A stretch of DNA of 64,000 nucleotides from Manihot esculenta. Lineage: Eukaryota > Streptophyta > Magnoliopsida > Malpighiales > Euphorbiaceae. The notes beneath the pieces are model-generated. The model was not told the DNA's origin, did not search any database, and saw nothing but the letters and a program-made list of their open reading frames with translations. Both the position numbers and the translations under genes were made by a program. This document shows positions 10,523-22,596 of the stretch, one piece after another. Where the stretch lies: positions 4,826,110 through 4,890,109 of the forward strand of contig NC_035169.2 of the NCBI RefSeq assembly GCF_001659605.2, written 5' to 3'. The stretch's first letter is position 1. Each line of letters opens with the position of its first letter.

Positions 10523-13500
10523 TTACATAGAACTTAGTGAGGGACATTGAGGAAGAACAAGTCCCAATTCAGCTAAATTAACATTATTGCATAAAGCTTT
10601 TGCTGTTTGATAAGCTTCTTCAGTTTCCAAGACAACATCTTGCAATAAAATATCTTGACATGGATAAGCTTTGCTACATTCAAATTTGATTGCCACTTCA
10701 GTAGCACTTGTCCCCTTTATGTTCTTGTACATCACATTTTTCACTTTAACTGCTGATTTCTGCAATCATCATCCAAAGTATTCAAATTTCACCCCATTTT
10801 GTTAATAACATGAAATTTTAGGGACTAAATTATAAATTTTATTAAATTTCAGTGCAAGTGTTTCAACTTAGATTTAATTTGATTATTTACCTGTTCTTTA
10901 CATGGTTTATGATGATCACAATAGTACTGATTTATTATAATGGGGTTGCTCACATTGTGCATTTCAATGTTTTGAAACTTGATGTTCTTGGCTATTCCTG
11001 ACCCTCCCTGCAAAGAAAGGAAACTAAATAATGACAAAATAAATATTTTTTAAAAAAACTTTATATACATAGAAAATAATCTTTGAGATATGGTAGTATT
11101 ATAAAATAATAGGAGATTTACATTTTAATCTTTTAATATTGTCATTATTAACAAGTCAGTCCTTATATTTTCAGAAACCTATTAAAATATTCTTAACTTT
11201 TCTTTCCGTCAACGAAATAATCATTCTGTTATTTTTTCCGTTAAAAATAGATAAAGGATGAGAGAAAAAAATTTTAAAATTCAATTTTGCCCTCAAATAA
11301 AATCCCTCATTTAGTTCTTGGATATTGCTATTATGAACAAGTCAGTCCTTATATTTTCAAAAATCTATTAAAACGTTCTTATCTTTTCTCATATCTATTA
11401 AAACGTCTTTATCGTTTCTTTCTATCAATGAAATAATCCCTCCTCCTCCTTAAAAAAGAAGATAAAGAAGAAGAAGATGATAATGAAGAAGAAGAAGAAA
11501 AGGAAGAAAAAAGAAAGAAGAAGAATTTCCTCCTCCTCCTTAAATAAGAAGAATAAAAAGAAAAATCGAAAAAGAATCAAAGAAGAAGAAGAAAAAGAAG
11601 AACCAAAGAAGAAGAAGAAGAGAAGGAAGAATCAATGAAGAAGAAGAAGAAGAAGAAAAAGGAGGAAAAGAATGGAGTAATTTAATTTTTTGCTATATTT
11701 TTAACGGCTAAAATAGACGGAATGACTATTTTATTTACGGAGAGAAAAAATAAAAATATTTTAATAGGTTTTTAAAAATGTAAACACTTGTTAATAATGA
11801 TAATATCAAAAAACTATATTGTAAATCTTCCAAAAATAATTAACCTGCCATGTTTTGATCCTGACACCATTGGTAGTCCCAGAAATCTCAGCCCCATCAA
11901 TAGTTACTTCTGAAACATAATCTTTTGAATGGCGAGACCCTAAGCTGCCAATACTGCTTGTGTTCAAAATCAGAAAGGAGAAGTTAATATTAGTAGCTAG
12001 CTAATTAATCAATGACTAGTATTGAAATTTAGGTTAGAATTGATGAGACCTTATTCCATGACCTGGCCCACAGGATATGTTCTTGGCTTGCACATTTTGG
12101 GACCCACTCACAATAGAGATACAATCATCACCTTCAATACATTTGAATCACAAATAATTAAGTCATCAAACCAGAAATAAATTATGAAACTTTATTGATA
12201 AACGATCATATAATACCTGTTCCAATAGATGAATTTGCAATTTGGATATTATTAGTATGAGTGACATGAATTCCATCTGTGTTGGGGCTGTGCTCAGGTG
12301 AAGTTACATTAAGATTGGAGACTTGAACATCCTTGCTTCTTTGAAAAGAAATATGCATTTGTTGTGCATTTTGGATTGTAAGGTTGTCCACAACCAAATT
12401 CTGGCATCTGTAGAAAGTGAGAGCCTGCCCAATTTCAATTTTCCAAAATTATGATTTTGATTTAATTTGATTTATCCTTTAAATGAAATTTTAATACTTT
12501 GATTATGATATTATACACTTTATTTTTTAGTATCATCAATTTATATTAAAAATGAATATAATTAAAAAATTAATAGGAAAAAATTAACAAAATAATAAAT
12601 GATGCTTGAAGTCATTTATACTTTGATCAAGATCTGAAAACCATACTTGAAATCCACGTATAGCGGCAAATAACAAAATAATAAATGATAATCATATACA
12701 CACATACCGTAGGGGCGTCCTTGCAAGGCTGCAGATCAACAAGAAACAACAAGAAGAATCAGTTTTCTTCATGAACTGCAAGAAGAAGAAGAAGAAGAAG
12801 AAGAAGAGAGAAATAGCTTACAAGATCTTTATCAACTTTGCATGAATTTTGCCACCATATATTACCATTTCCATCAATGGTTCCACCACCTTCGACTAAC
12901 AAATTCTCAACTTTATCAAACACTAGCCAGTGTCTCTCGTCTTCTTCATAGTCTGATCTATCATCTGATGCTTCAATGATTCCATATATCTGCCATTTCT
13001 CATTTTCAAAATCCTCCATTAATTTACTTTTCTTCAAGCTCTGAATATGGAGATTAAGTAAGAGCTCTGCTATTACCTGCACTGTAATATTGGATTTGCA
13101 TGGACCTGAGAATCTAACTGGCTTCAAACGATACTTCTTCTCAGGCACAACAATAACAGCTCCTTCTTCAGACGAACAAGCTTCCTCCCATGCCTTCTCA
13201 AATGCCTGAAAAAAAAACCCATATATTACAGTAAAAATAATAAAATAAAAGTTATAATTTTACATGATTGTGTACGTACTTCTGTATCATCATCATGATT
13301 GTTATCAAAGTTAGGTTTGAAATCATCAACGTTAACTTTATGAACTGAAGTTGATATGCTACCAACTTTATCATCAAATATCTTCACCTTGAAGTGGCCA
13401 TCTTCAATGGAGTTGATATAAGAAGGGTAAGCTCCAGAATCATACCCATCTTCTTCTTGAAGATAATGATTAAGGGTGTCTCCTTGTAAACAATAATAGC

Positions 13501-13570
13501 AAGGAATAATGGCAAAGAAAATGATGATGATGAAGAAGAATAGATAAAGGTGAAGTCCTTGCAAAGGCAT
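10523..13570 (-). CDS. Endo-polygalacturonase (GH28), nine exons
   Basis: Predicted exons on the minus strand: 13570-13280, 13205-13077, 12989-12822, 12728-12708, 12424-12217, 12131-12050, 11953-11845, 11007-10891, 10759-10523. All introns are GT-AG and the frame is continuous over 453 residues, the usual family size. Residues 9-27 form a hydrophobic signal peptide or anchor, so the enzyme is probably secreted to the wall, where it hydrolyses alpha-1,4-galacturonan. The four GH28 signatures are present: NTDG (251-254), GDDC (273-276), GHG (296-298) and RIK (331-333), supplying the catalytic aspartates and histidine. Exon 4 is only 21 nt and encodes PCKDAPT. The usual N-terminal GAKGDG-type motif after VDDF is replaced by an Asn/Asp-rich stretch, an oddity. 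Cysteines in the C-terminal region match plant clade enzymes. Catalytic activity is expected but the N-terminal change is untested. Confidence 0.9.
11111..11832. mobile_element. MITE-like element with long terminal inverted repeats, in polygalacturonase intron 7
   Basis: The left end (GGAGATTTACA...) and right end (...TGTAAATCTTCC) are inverted copies over about 130 bp, sharing CATTATTAACAAGT and CCTATTAAAATATT. The 8-bp word AAAATAAT flanks both sides (11103-11110 and 11833-11840), a plausible target duplication. Part of the left arm is repeated inside at about 11325-11440, and the centre holds a (GAA)n-rich tract at about 11455-11665. There is no coding capacity. Arm length and 8-9-bp duplication suggest Mutator or hAT ancestry (inference). 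Confidence 0.75.
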
Positions 13571-13706
13571 AATTATAATGAATTTTTCTTGTTTTGCAAG
13601 GGAGAGATAAGAAAATGAGAAAGTTATTGAGGAATTTGATGGGAAAGATTATTATGGAGAAATGGGGTTTGGATTGAAGTAAGGAAATGTGATGATGGTG
13701 CTTGTG

Positions 13707-13714
13707 CATTTATA
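13707..13714 (-). promoter_or_regulatory. TATA box of the polygalacturonase gene
   Basis: TATAAATG on the minus strand lies about 140 bp upstream of the ATG at 13570. Upstream sequence to 14065 is AT-rich with no recognised element. Confidence 0.55.
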
Positions 13715-14065
13715 GAGACCGATAGAGAGAAAAAGAAAATGTTGCGTAGCATAATTTTTGTCTAAATTCAATTCACTAAGAAAATATTTATCTTAATTTA
13801 TGAAAATAAATTTATAAGCACTGAAGTTTATAATTTATTTAAAAATATTTATAAGAATAAATATTTATATTTTGTTTAAAAATAATAAGAGTGATGAATA
13901 AATTAAATTAATTTAAATTTTATTATTAATTTTATAAATAAAAATAAATTGAATTTCATTAATAAAATCTTTTTTTAAAAAAAATTATACACCAAACAAG
14001 ATTGATTTATTAGTCAGATAGATGCATGTTAGAATTTTTCGATAGCACTACGACACTTCATACTA

Positions 14066-14516
14066 GGGGGTGAGCATTCGATCGATTCGGTTTAAAATTA
14101 AACCTAACCAAATAAATTAAAAATCAAAATTTTAGTGTTTATAAAAACCGAACCAAACCGATTTTGGTCAGAAACTGAACCAAATCAAACCGGTCTGATT
14201 CGGTTCGATTTGATCGGTTTCGATTTTTAATAATTTTTTTATTTTTTACCCTTTATTTTTAATATTTTAAAATTTAATTAAAATATTTTAATTTTAATAT
14301 GATTTAATTTCTCTATATTATTGAAAAAACATATTATTATTACTAATCGGTTCGGTTCGATTTTTTCGATTTTTTTCTGATCAAAATCAAACCGAATCAA
14401 AATAATCAAAATTTTTTAGATTAAAAATCGAATCGAACCAAAATATATAAAAAACCGAACTAAATTTTAAATCAGTTCGATTCGATCAATTTTTTCAATT
14501 TGAACCGAATAGTCTC
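14066..14516 (-). repeat. Dispersed GGTTCGA-rich MITE-like repeat, copy 3 (complete)
   Basis: This copy runs opposite to copy 1. Its ends, GGTGAGCATTCGATCG on the left and CCGAATAGTCTCATCC on the right, are imperfect inverted repeats, and several internal AACCGAATC/GATTCGGTT pairs make the whole element foldable. It has no coding capacity. 14520-15118 holds nothing else recognisable. Confidence 0.7.
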
Positions 14517-15118
14517 ATCCTCTTCATAGTATATGATATAAAAAACAATTTGCCCAAACAGTGAAATTGCAATGACTTTCAAAACAATAATTTAATTTAC
14601 ACATTTACCCAACTCACGTAATTCTTTGCCATTCAATTCACTCATGCCTAGCCAGGCTTTTTGGTCTTTGCATTGAGCCAATAATTTTGAAGTTGATTTT
14701 TTTTTTTCTTTTATTGTTGTATAGGAGATTGAAAAAGTTGTTTATTGGATATTTACACCTTTAGTCCACAACTTTTATATCATCCACATTTATAAATTTT
14801 CCAAATTCATTCTTCGGTTTCAGAGATTCAGGTTTCCTGGGCTAATAGAAAAAAATTTCATCATTCCATATAGATTTTTATATATAAATGATAAATTAGT
14901 TATTAAATTGAAATAAATATAATTTTGGTTAATGTTATATAATTAATTTGCTATTCTATGGATTAGCTCAGCAGGTAAATGACTATATAATATAATTTCT
15001 CAAGGATAATAGATGAGAATTTCTTTGTTATATCAATGATTTTTATATCTCATTCATATAAAAAAGCCTTATCATATAATTTTATTGGATTTTATTTCAG
15101 GGTTTGTGATTAATTTAA

Positions 15119-15501
15119 AAAAAAATTACTACTTAATTCCTATAATACGAAAAAACTCACTAGTTGATTCTTTAGTTTTGAAAAAATTCATTAAAAGGTT
15201 TCTGCGTTTTTTAAAACCTATTAGTTAGTCCTTCTGTTATTTTTAGTCGTTAAGTAATGCAAAAAAAAAGTTTTAAATGCCTTTAATATGAAGGGACTAA
15301 TTAGTAAAAATTTTAAAAATTTGAGGACCAACTAATAATTTTTTTAAAATTATAGGGATTAAATAATAAAATATTTAACGACAAAATTAAAAACTAACTA
15401 GTAGACTTTTAAAATGTCAATGATATTTTAATATATTTTTTAAAATCGATTCATTAACTAATGAATTTTTTCATATTATAAAAACTAAATAGTAATTCTC
15501 C
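15119..15501. mobile_element. MITE-like inverted-repeat element (TTACTATTTAG family)
   Basis: The left half (AAATTACTACTTAATTCCTAT...) and right half (...ACTAAATAGTAATT) are inverted repeats of about 150 bp, with internal matches such as CTAGTTAGT and GTCGTTAA. No protein is encoded. Related sequence lies at 16605-16912, 17896-18290 and in the NLR intron. A target duplication was not found. Confidence 0.65.
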
Positions 15502-15510
15502 TGTCAATTT

Positions 15511-15900
15511 ATATAAAAATAATATTCTATGATATTATATTGATAGCAAATTTTGACAATTTTCAAATAACATCACAAAATATTAATGTGAAATCATATT
15601 AGAAATATTATTTTGACATAATTTGAATCATAAATCCTAAAATAAAAATATATGAAACTATATATTATTTTTTATATTTTTTTCTGTAAAAATGTTAAGA
15701 TTAATTTCAATGTATATTAAAATAATATCTTATTATATTGGTAGCAAATTTTGACAATTTTCAAATAACATCACAAAATGTTAATGTGAAATCATATCAG
15801 AAATACTATTTTGATATAATTTAAATCATAAACCCTAAAATAAAAATATATGAAACTATATATTATTTTTTATATTTTTTTCTGTAAAAATGTTAAGAAT
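15511..15900. repeat. Direct tandem duplication, period 198 bp, two copies
   Basis: TAGCAAATTTTGACAATTTT occurs at 15544 and 15742, and CTGTAAAAATGTTAAGA at 15684 and 15882, both 198 bp apart. The copies differ at only scattered positions over about 180 bp. No gene lies here. Confidence 0.85.
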
Positions 15901-16087
15901 AATATTAATTAATAATTATATTTCGTTGATCTTATTAGCATTTCTTAATTAGATCTAGAAATTACTGTTATTTATTAACTATACGATATCATAATATATT
16001 ATTTTGACACAAATTAAACTATATGTAGATGAGTAAAATTTTGAATTTTTTTATATTTTTTATTTTTTAAATAATTTAATATTTAAA

Positions 16088-17119
16088 GAAAAATTACTTT
16101 TTAGTTCCAGAGGTATGGCGTAATTAATAGATTCATCTCTCTATTTTTAAAACCCAATACTTTTATCCCTAAAGTTTAATTTTATCAAAATTAGAGGTCA
16201 CTCCATCAAAAATGTCGTTAGTAACAGAAAAAATGATCGAATTACCCTTTCTAGAATCCAATACTTTAGTTCCTGAAATTTAGTTACTACAAATTTATAG
16301 ATCTCTCTCTTAAAAAATTGAAGGAGAAAAATATGTTTTCGCCGCTAAAATATTACATAATTAATAGATTTATCTCTCTATTTTTCGAATTCAACACTTG
16401 AGTCTCTAAAATTTAATTTCATCAAAATTCAAAAAAGAAAATCTCAAACTCAATCTCCATAAATGAATAAAAATTTAAATAAATTTAAAATTCAAAGTAA
16501 AAATAATAAAAACCAAAATATATAAAATTTAAATTATTAAAAATAAAAATTTAAAATTCAATAGAAATTATTTTTGTAATACCGTTAACTGTGGATCACT
16601 GCTCGTAGACATTTTAAAAAGTCTATTAGTTAGACTTTTCATTAATTTTAATCATTAAATATTATAAAAAAAAATAAAATACCCCTGATATGAAGGGACT
16701 AATTAGTAAACTTTTTAATAATTTGAGGGATCAATTAATAATTTTTTTTAAACTATAGGGATTAAATGATAAAATATTTAGTGATAAAATTAATAAATTA
16801 ACTAATTAGTAGACTTTTTAAAATGTTAGGGACATTTTAATATATCTTTTAAATTTGAGGGACTAAGTAGTGAGTTTTTTCATATTTTAGGGACTAAATA
16901 GTAATTTTTCATTTTATTATTGATAAGGGTATTTTCGAAATTATATTTATTCTCTTTTCTTTGATTAAGTGAAAATCATTGACTTAAAATAAATTTTTTT
17001 TGAAGAGATCTTGAATTTTGACGGAATTAAACTTTAAGGACAAAAATGTTAACCTCTAAAAATAGAGGGATAAATCTGTTAATTATACTATATTTCAGAA
17101 ACTAAAAAGTAATTTTTCC
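16088..17119. mobile_element. 1.03-kb inverted-repeat element with 9-bp target duplication
   Basis: The ends GAAAAATTACTTTTTAG and CTAAAAAGTAATTTTTCC are inverted, and similarity extends inwards for over 100 bp (AATTAATAGAT / ATCTGTTAATT, CCCTAAAGTTTAAT / ATTAAACTTTAAGG). ATATTTAAA flanks both sides (16079-16087 and 17120-17128), matching a 9-bp Mutator-type duplication. The interior holds a further inverted-repeat copy at 16605-16912. No transposase is encoded. Confidence 0.75.
16605..16912. mobile_element. MITE copy nested inside the 1.03-kb element
   Basis: AAGGGACTAATTAGTAAA, ATAGGGATTAAATGATAAAATATTT and AGGGACTAAATAGTAATTTTT words align with 15119-15501. The copy sits inside the larger inverted-repeat element, so it inserted later. 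Confidence 0.6.
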
Positions 17120-17895
17120 ATATTTAAAATTCTCTATCTCTATATATATATATATACATAAAGTATAATCAAATGGGGTGATGAAAGATTTATAATTGTG
17201 ACATTTTGAGATATTCATATAATTAATGATAGGATTCATTGTACATATTGTTACTCAATTTTGCCTTCAACCTCCAAAAAGCCAAAGATAAATATGTGGA
17301 ATTTGAGTTGTCGCTTAATGATATGGAAGTGGAGATATGGCTTTTAGAGTATGCAAATTACATTTGGTGACTTAAGTTATGTATCCACGCCATTATGAAT
17401 TCTATGACCTTATAATTACACTACTAATCATATCCCTCTTACTCTTCTTCTCTATCAAATTATTAATATCTTCATCATGTAATTAGGAAATTAAAACCCA
17501 CCAAAATCAACGTATTTAGTTAGTTACTAAGTTAACATAGACAAGCATCATCAATTCATCCATTAAAGCCACGTAGATAATTCTTTAGGGATTAAATGGA
17601 ATGGCGTGGATTCTTTTTCTCTTAATTAGAGGTTTCGAGTTCGCACTTTAAATATAGAGTATCTTTAATAAGTCAGGAGAAAGTGCTTTGCCCTCTTAAT
17701 AGATCTGTCTGTTGCGGATTCAAATTAGTTCAATCAATAAATTTCTAACACCGAATGATTTATATAAAAAAAATCTCGTAGGATAGCTTAATTATTACTA
17801 GAAAATTCTCAAGTTTGTCACATAATATCTTAGTTTCGATTGGAGGAGTGATGGATGTTTTCCTAAATCACCAAGCTATGTAGTCAAGTAATAAT

Positions 17896-18290
17896 TAAAA
17901 AAATTTACTATTTAATCTATGAGTCATAAGAAACTTTATTAGTTAATTATTTGATTTTGAAAAAATATTAAAATATTTATTAATTATTTTTTTAAAATTT
18001 TAGTTATTAAATATTATAAAAAAAATGTTTTTAATAAATTTTTACAATGCTAGTAGACTTTTTAATTTTATATATTAGAGAGAAGTAATTGATAAACCTT
18101 TTATAAAATTGAAAAAACAATTAATGAATTTTTTTTAAATTATAAAGATTAAACAGTAAAATATTTACTAATTATGACTAATAAAAGAATTAATTAATAT
18201 ATTTTTTAAAATATTAAAAATATTTTAATATATTTTTTAAATAAGTAATGAATTTTTCATAATATAAAAATTAAATAATAAATTTACTTA
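17896..18290. mobile_element. MITE-like copy, TTACTATTTAG family, diverged
   Basis: It opens AAATTTACTATTTAATC and closes AAATTAAATAATAAATTTAC, with an inverted-repeat structure as at 15119-15501 but more degraded. Further fragments continue to about 18760. 17130-17895 contains no recognisable gene. Confidence 0.5.
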
Positions 18291-18299
18291 ATATATGCA

Positions 18300-21139
18300 T
18301 TCAATCCTTGTTTTTTTTAAAAAAATCACTTTTATCCTCAACTCTTTTAACTTTTAAACTTTTAAACTGCAAAATATTTTAATTGCTTTAATTAGTACAT
18401 AATTCACATATTACCAGAATTCATTAATTGGTCTCTCCATTTTAAAAAAATATATTAAAATATTTTTGATATTTTAAAAAAAAATTAATTAGTTTTATAT
18501 TAGTTTTAGTCATTTAATATTTTATTATTTAATTTTTATAGTGTAGAAAAATTTACTAATTGATTCCTCAATTTTATAATAAATCTACTAATTAATTTCT
18601 GTATTTTGAGACCAGTTTAGATTTTTTATAATATTTTAATTAAAATTAATAGAGAAATTAATTAATAAATTTTTTAAAATGTCAAAATATTTAATATATT
18701 TTTCAAGATTGAAAAATCAATCAATGAATATTAATCAATAAGTTTCTTTTTAAAAAAATTAACTTACTTTACATATAGTGTGGTTGCAATTTTGAAAAAT
18801 GAAGCATATTAAAAAATTTATATATAAAAAGTTTAGTAATATAGTAATATTTTAAAAATTATAGAAATTGATTTTTTGGAAAATATTTTTTAATAAATTT
18901 ACTTTATTTCTTTTTAACTTCTAAATAAGGTAAATTATATATAATTATTATGCAATCAATTACTTAGTTATTATATTTAAAAAAACAAATAAGTTGATTT
19001 TTTCTTCTTTTTAACTTTTAAGTAAGGTAAATTACAATATAACTTTTTGATGGGAACAATTAATTTGTTATTTTATTAAAAAAAATAAATTAATCTTTCT
19101 TCTTTTCTTTTTCATTTTTTAACTTTTAAGGAAAGAAAACTATAATATAATCTTTTGATGCAAACAATTACTAAGTTATTATATTTTTAAAAAATAAAGT
19201 CAATCTCGCTGTATTAATTTTGCTTTTTAATTTTTAGGTAAGTAAACTATAGATGTAACTGATAAAATTATACTGTGATTTTATCTTAATTACACCTGTA
19301 AAAAAGATATGCGGGCAATTATTATATATTGAAAAAAAAATAAATATAATAAATTATTTAAATTTTAAATAATATAAAAAATAATATATTTTTATTTTTA
19401 TAATTTTTATCGTACTATAAAAAAATAATTTAATTTTAATGTGATCAGTTATTTAATAAAAAATATTATCAAATTAATAGATTTGTTATAATGTAATGAA
19501 ATATGTGAGACTGTCCTGTTTAACTGTAAATAGCAATAATATAATTTTTTTTTTTTTTTTTATTCTTCAAAATTAACTCAAAACTAAATAGCAATAATTG
19601 AATTATTGTTTTAATATTTTTAAAAATTTTCTAATTTTCTCAATTTCTTTATTTTTTTCTTTTTTTCTTTTAATTTTTTCCCTTCTATTTCTTTTTACAT
19701 TTTAAATATTTTTATTAATAAATTATAGAATATACCTATAATGTGTAATATTGTTTCCTATGTAAAAAAGATCCTCTTCCTTAGATAGAGCATACCCACG
19801 CTACTTAAAAGAAAGTTGCAATAAAAAAAAAAATCTACACAGAGAGCTGTTAATAATCTCATTGAATATGCACTCATAGGCTTGAATATGTATTTATACG
19901 CTTAATTTAATAGTAAATATATTTACATAAATTTGAGAGATTTCGAGATTTATTTCTCTAATTTCTATTTCAAAATTTTTGTTATAAGCATTGAATTTAT
20001 CAAATATTTTATTATGAATTTATTCAATTTTTGTAGAAAATATAAAATACTATATTTTCATATAATTCAAATAATATTTAATTAAAATATAAATTAAAAG
20101 TAGAAGATATTTTTATCATTTTTTTATAAATTCTTTAAGATCAATATATCTTTTATGTCTTTGTACCATAAGAAATTAACTTATTAAATATCTAAATAAT
20201 AATTAAAATCTATTCAATGTATCATTTTTTTTTCTATAATACAAATACTATAAAATTAATATATCTTTATATCTCTATGCTATAAAGGATTAACTTATAA
20301 AATATTAAATATTCAAATAATCATTAAAATATATCCATGACGTAAATTTATAAAAATCATAATTAGTTATCTTATCATTTTTTTTGGAAAATCAAATATA
20401 ATTTAATTTATTGTTGGATACATTTTAAATTCACTAAAATGGTAAAATTATTCTTTATTTTTTTAAATAATTTTATTATTTTATAAAAATTTAGTATAAT
20501 ACAACTTAGAAAACAATTAACAAAAAAATAGGAACTGTTTTTTAATTTTTTATAAGTTATGGATGATTTAGTTAATTTGCAATTAACTGTAATGATTTTT
20601 TATGTATTTAATTTTTTTAATAGAGTCTAATTTTAATTTAAAGCATAAAATACTATTTAGTCTCTGAATTAAATACGAAAGTCCATTTAAACCATGGATA
20701 CAAATAAACTCCTAAATTAATTTAAATAAATACAAATTACACTAAAATAATAGAAAGATAAATGACTTTACATTAAAAACTTCATTTACGTGGAGTTTTA
20801 AATGGATTAGATGTAATTGTTAATCTTATGTATGATGTCGTAAGATTATTTCTTTTAACTGCGATTGCAGTATTAAAATATACTTACTTTTTTATGGGAA
20901 TATATGATATTTGCAGAAAAATGCGTCGTATGTGGTCCTTTCTGTCTTTGTTGAATAGAGTATGATTGATATGTAGTAATAAAAAAATAAAAACAATTAT
21001 TTGATTCTATTATTATATGTTAAATAGTAATATTTTTTATATATTTTTTTTAAATGCATTCTAAAAATGACATTATATGTTGATATGATAGTTCACCGTA
21101 GAGTCAGTTTATTGAGAATGATAATGTGCTTGAATATGT
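18300..21139. other. Gene-free AT-rich interval
   Basis: Apart from degraded MITE-like fragments to about 18760 and short poly-A/T runs, I see no frame, RNA gene or structured repeat. Base composition is strongly AT throughout. Confidence 0.6.
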
Positions 21140-21312
21140 AGGTGGTGATGTATGGGTTAAAAATGGATTTGATACGAATTATTTGAGTTATTTTATGTGA
21201 AATATTGCATTATTGAGTTTCTTAAATATGTGAGTGTTAAATACATATGCATAGCTGAATCCTTCAAGCTTTTAAAGGATAGTTTGATGATATTAAAAGA
21301 TGACACAACTTT
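21140..21312 (+). pseudogene. Mutator-like (MULE) transposase relic, 5' fragment
   Basis: A conceptual translation of the bases just before the Gypsy insertion gives short stretches such as LKDDTTL preceded by AESFKLL-like sequence in alternating frames, as in the N-terminal region of plant MULE proteins. It continues across the insertion into 36256. It is frame-broken and has no intact start. Support comes mainly from the continuity with the clearer 3' part. Confidence 0.45.
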
Positions 21313-21642
21313 TGTAATAACCGGCTAGACTTCGGTATCGAAATTCCTACCGTCTGGTGGAAATTCGGTTGTCGGAAACCTCTAGAAGGGTAAAACCATG
21401 TTTTCATAAAACGTTTTAATGTATCTTATTGTTTTAATCAAGAAAGAAAATGAGTTTTTGTATGAAAATAGCCTTGGAGGAAGACTCAGGTTCGGCCGCC
21501 GAACATGCATGCACTTCGGGAGTGCTTTAGGCCCCCGAAGGCATAAGTGAGGGGAGTCCAGGTTCGGCGGCCGAACATAAGCGTTGCGGAGGCACGTTCG
21601 GCCCCCGAATGTGGCCTGGCCAGCCCCCTATAAAAGGGTCCC

Positions 21643-22596
21643 TTTGTCCGAATGGGCGAGCTTTTCTCCCCATTTTCGGCCAATGTGAGTTCTCCGCCGT
21701 CCCTCGCCGATTTTGAGTCTCTTCCTTCAAATCTTTCATGATTTTCATGAGTTTTCACTTTGTTTTGAAGATTTTGAGCATTTAAGCAAGTTTTGAGGCT
21801 TGAAAGACTCAAGAGCTCTTTTTCTTGGTTCTCCAAGTTTAGGTCGTCTCTCTCTCGATCTTCAAGAAGTAAGAGCCGATCTTGAACTCATTTTATGTTT
21901 TAAGTAAGTTTTATGAAGTTTCATGGGGTAGAAATGCATGTTTAGGTTAGTTGAGCTTTGTTAGGTTTTGTGTTATGTTTATGGGTAATGTGTGTTATAT
22001 ATGAATGTTGGATGTGTTGTAGTAGGGGTTTAGGATAGTTTGAGGCCCCTAGGAGATTATGTATGTGTATATGCATATTTTGGTTGAGTTGTATGCATGA
22101 TTGAATAGAGTGGGAGGCATTTGTCCGAATGGGCGAGCTTTTCTCCCCATTTTCGGCCAATGTGAGTTCTCCGCCGTCCCTCGCCGATTTTGAGTCTCTT
22201 CCTTCAAATCTTTCATGATTTTCATGAGTTTTCACTTTGTTTTGAAGATTTTGAGCATTTAAGCAAGTTTTGAGGCTTGAAAGACTCAAGAGCTCTTTTT
22301 CTTGGTTCTCCAAGTTTAGGTCGTCTCTCTCTCGATCTTCAAGAAGTAAGAGCCGATCTTGAACTCATTTTATGTTTTAAGTAAGTTTTATGAAGTTTCA
22401 TGGGGTAGAAATGCATGTTTAGGTTAGTTGAGCTTTGTTAGGTTTTGTGTTATGTTTATGGGTAATGTGTGTTATATATGAATGTTGGATGTGTTGTAGT
22501 AGGGGTTTAGGATAGTTTGAGGCCCCTAGGAGCTTATGTATGTGTATATGCATATTTTGGTTGAGTTGTATGCATGATTGAATAGAGTGGGAGGCA
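21643..22596 (+). repeat. 477-bp tandem duplication inside the 5' LTR
   Basis: TTTGTCCGAATGGGCGAGC occurs at 21643 and again at 22120, and the following 470 bp repeat almost perfectly. The 3' LTR (33952-36255) has the segment once. At the junction, the second copy begins where single-copy LTRs read CATTTGTGCATG, so the shared TTTGT is a 5-base microhomology at the breakpoint. Confidence 0.9.
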
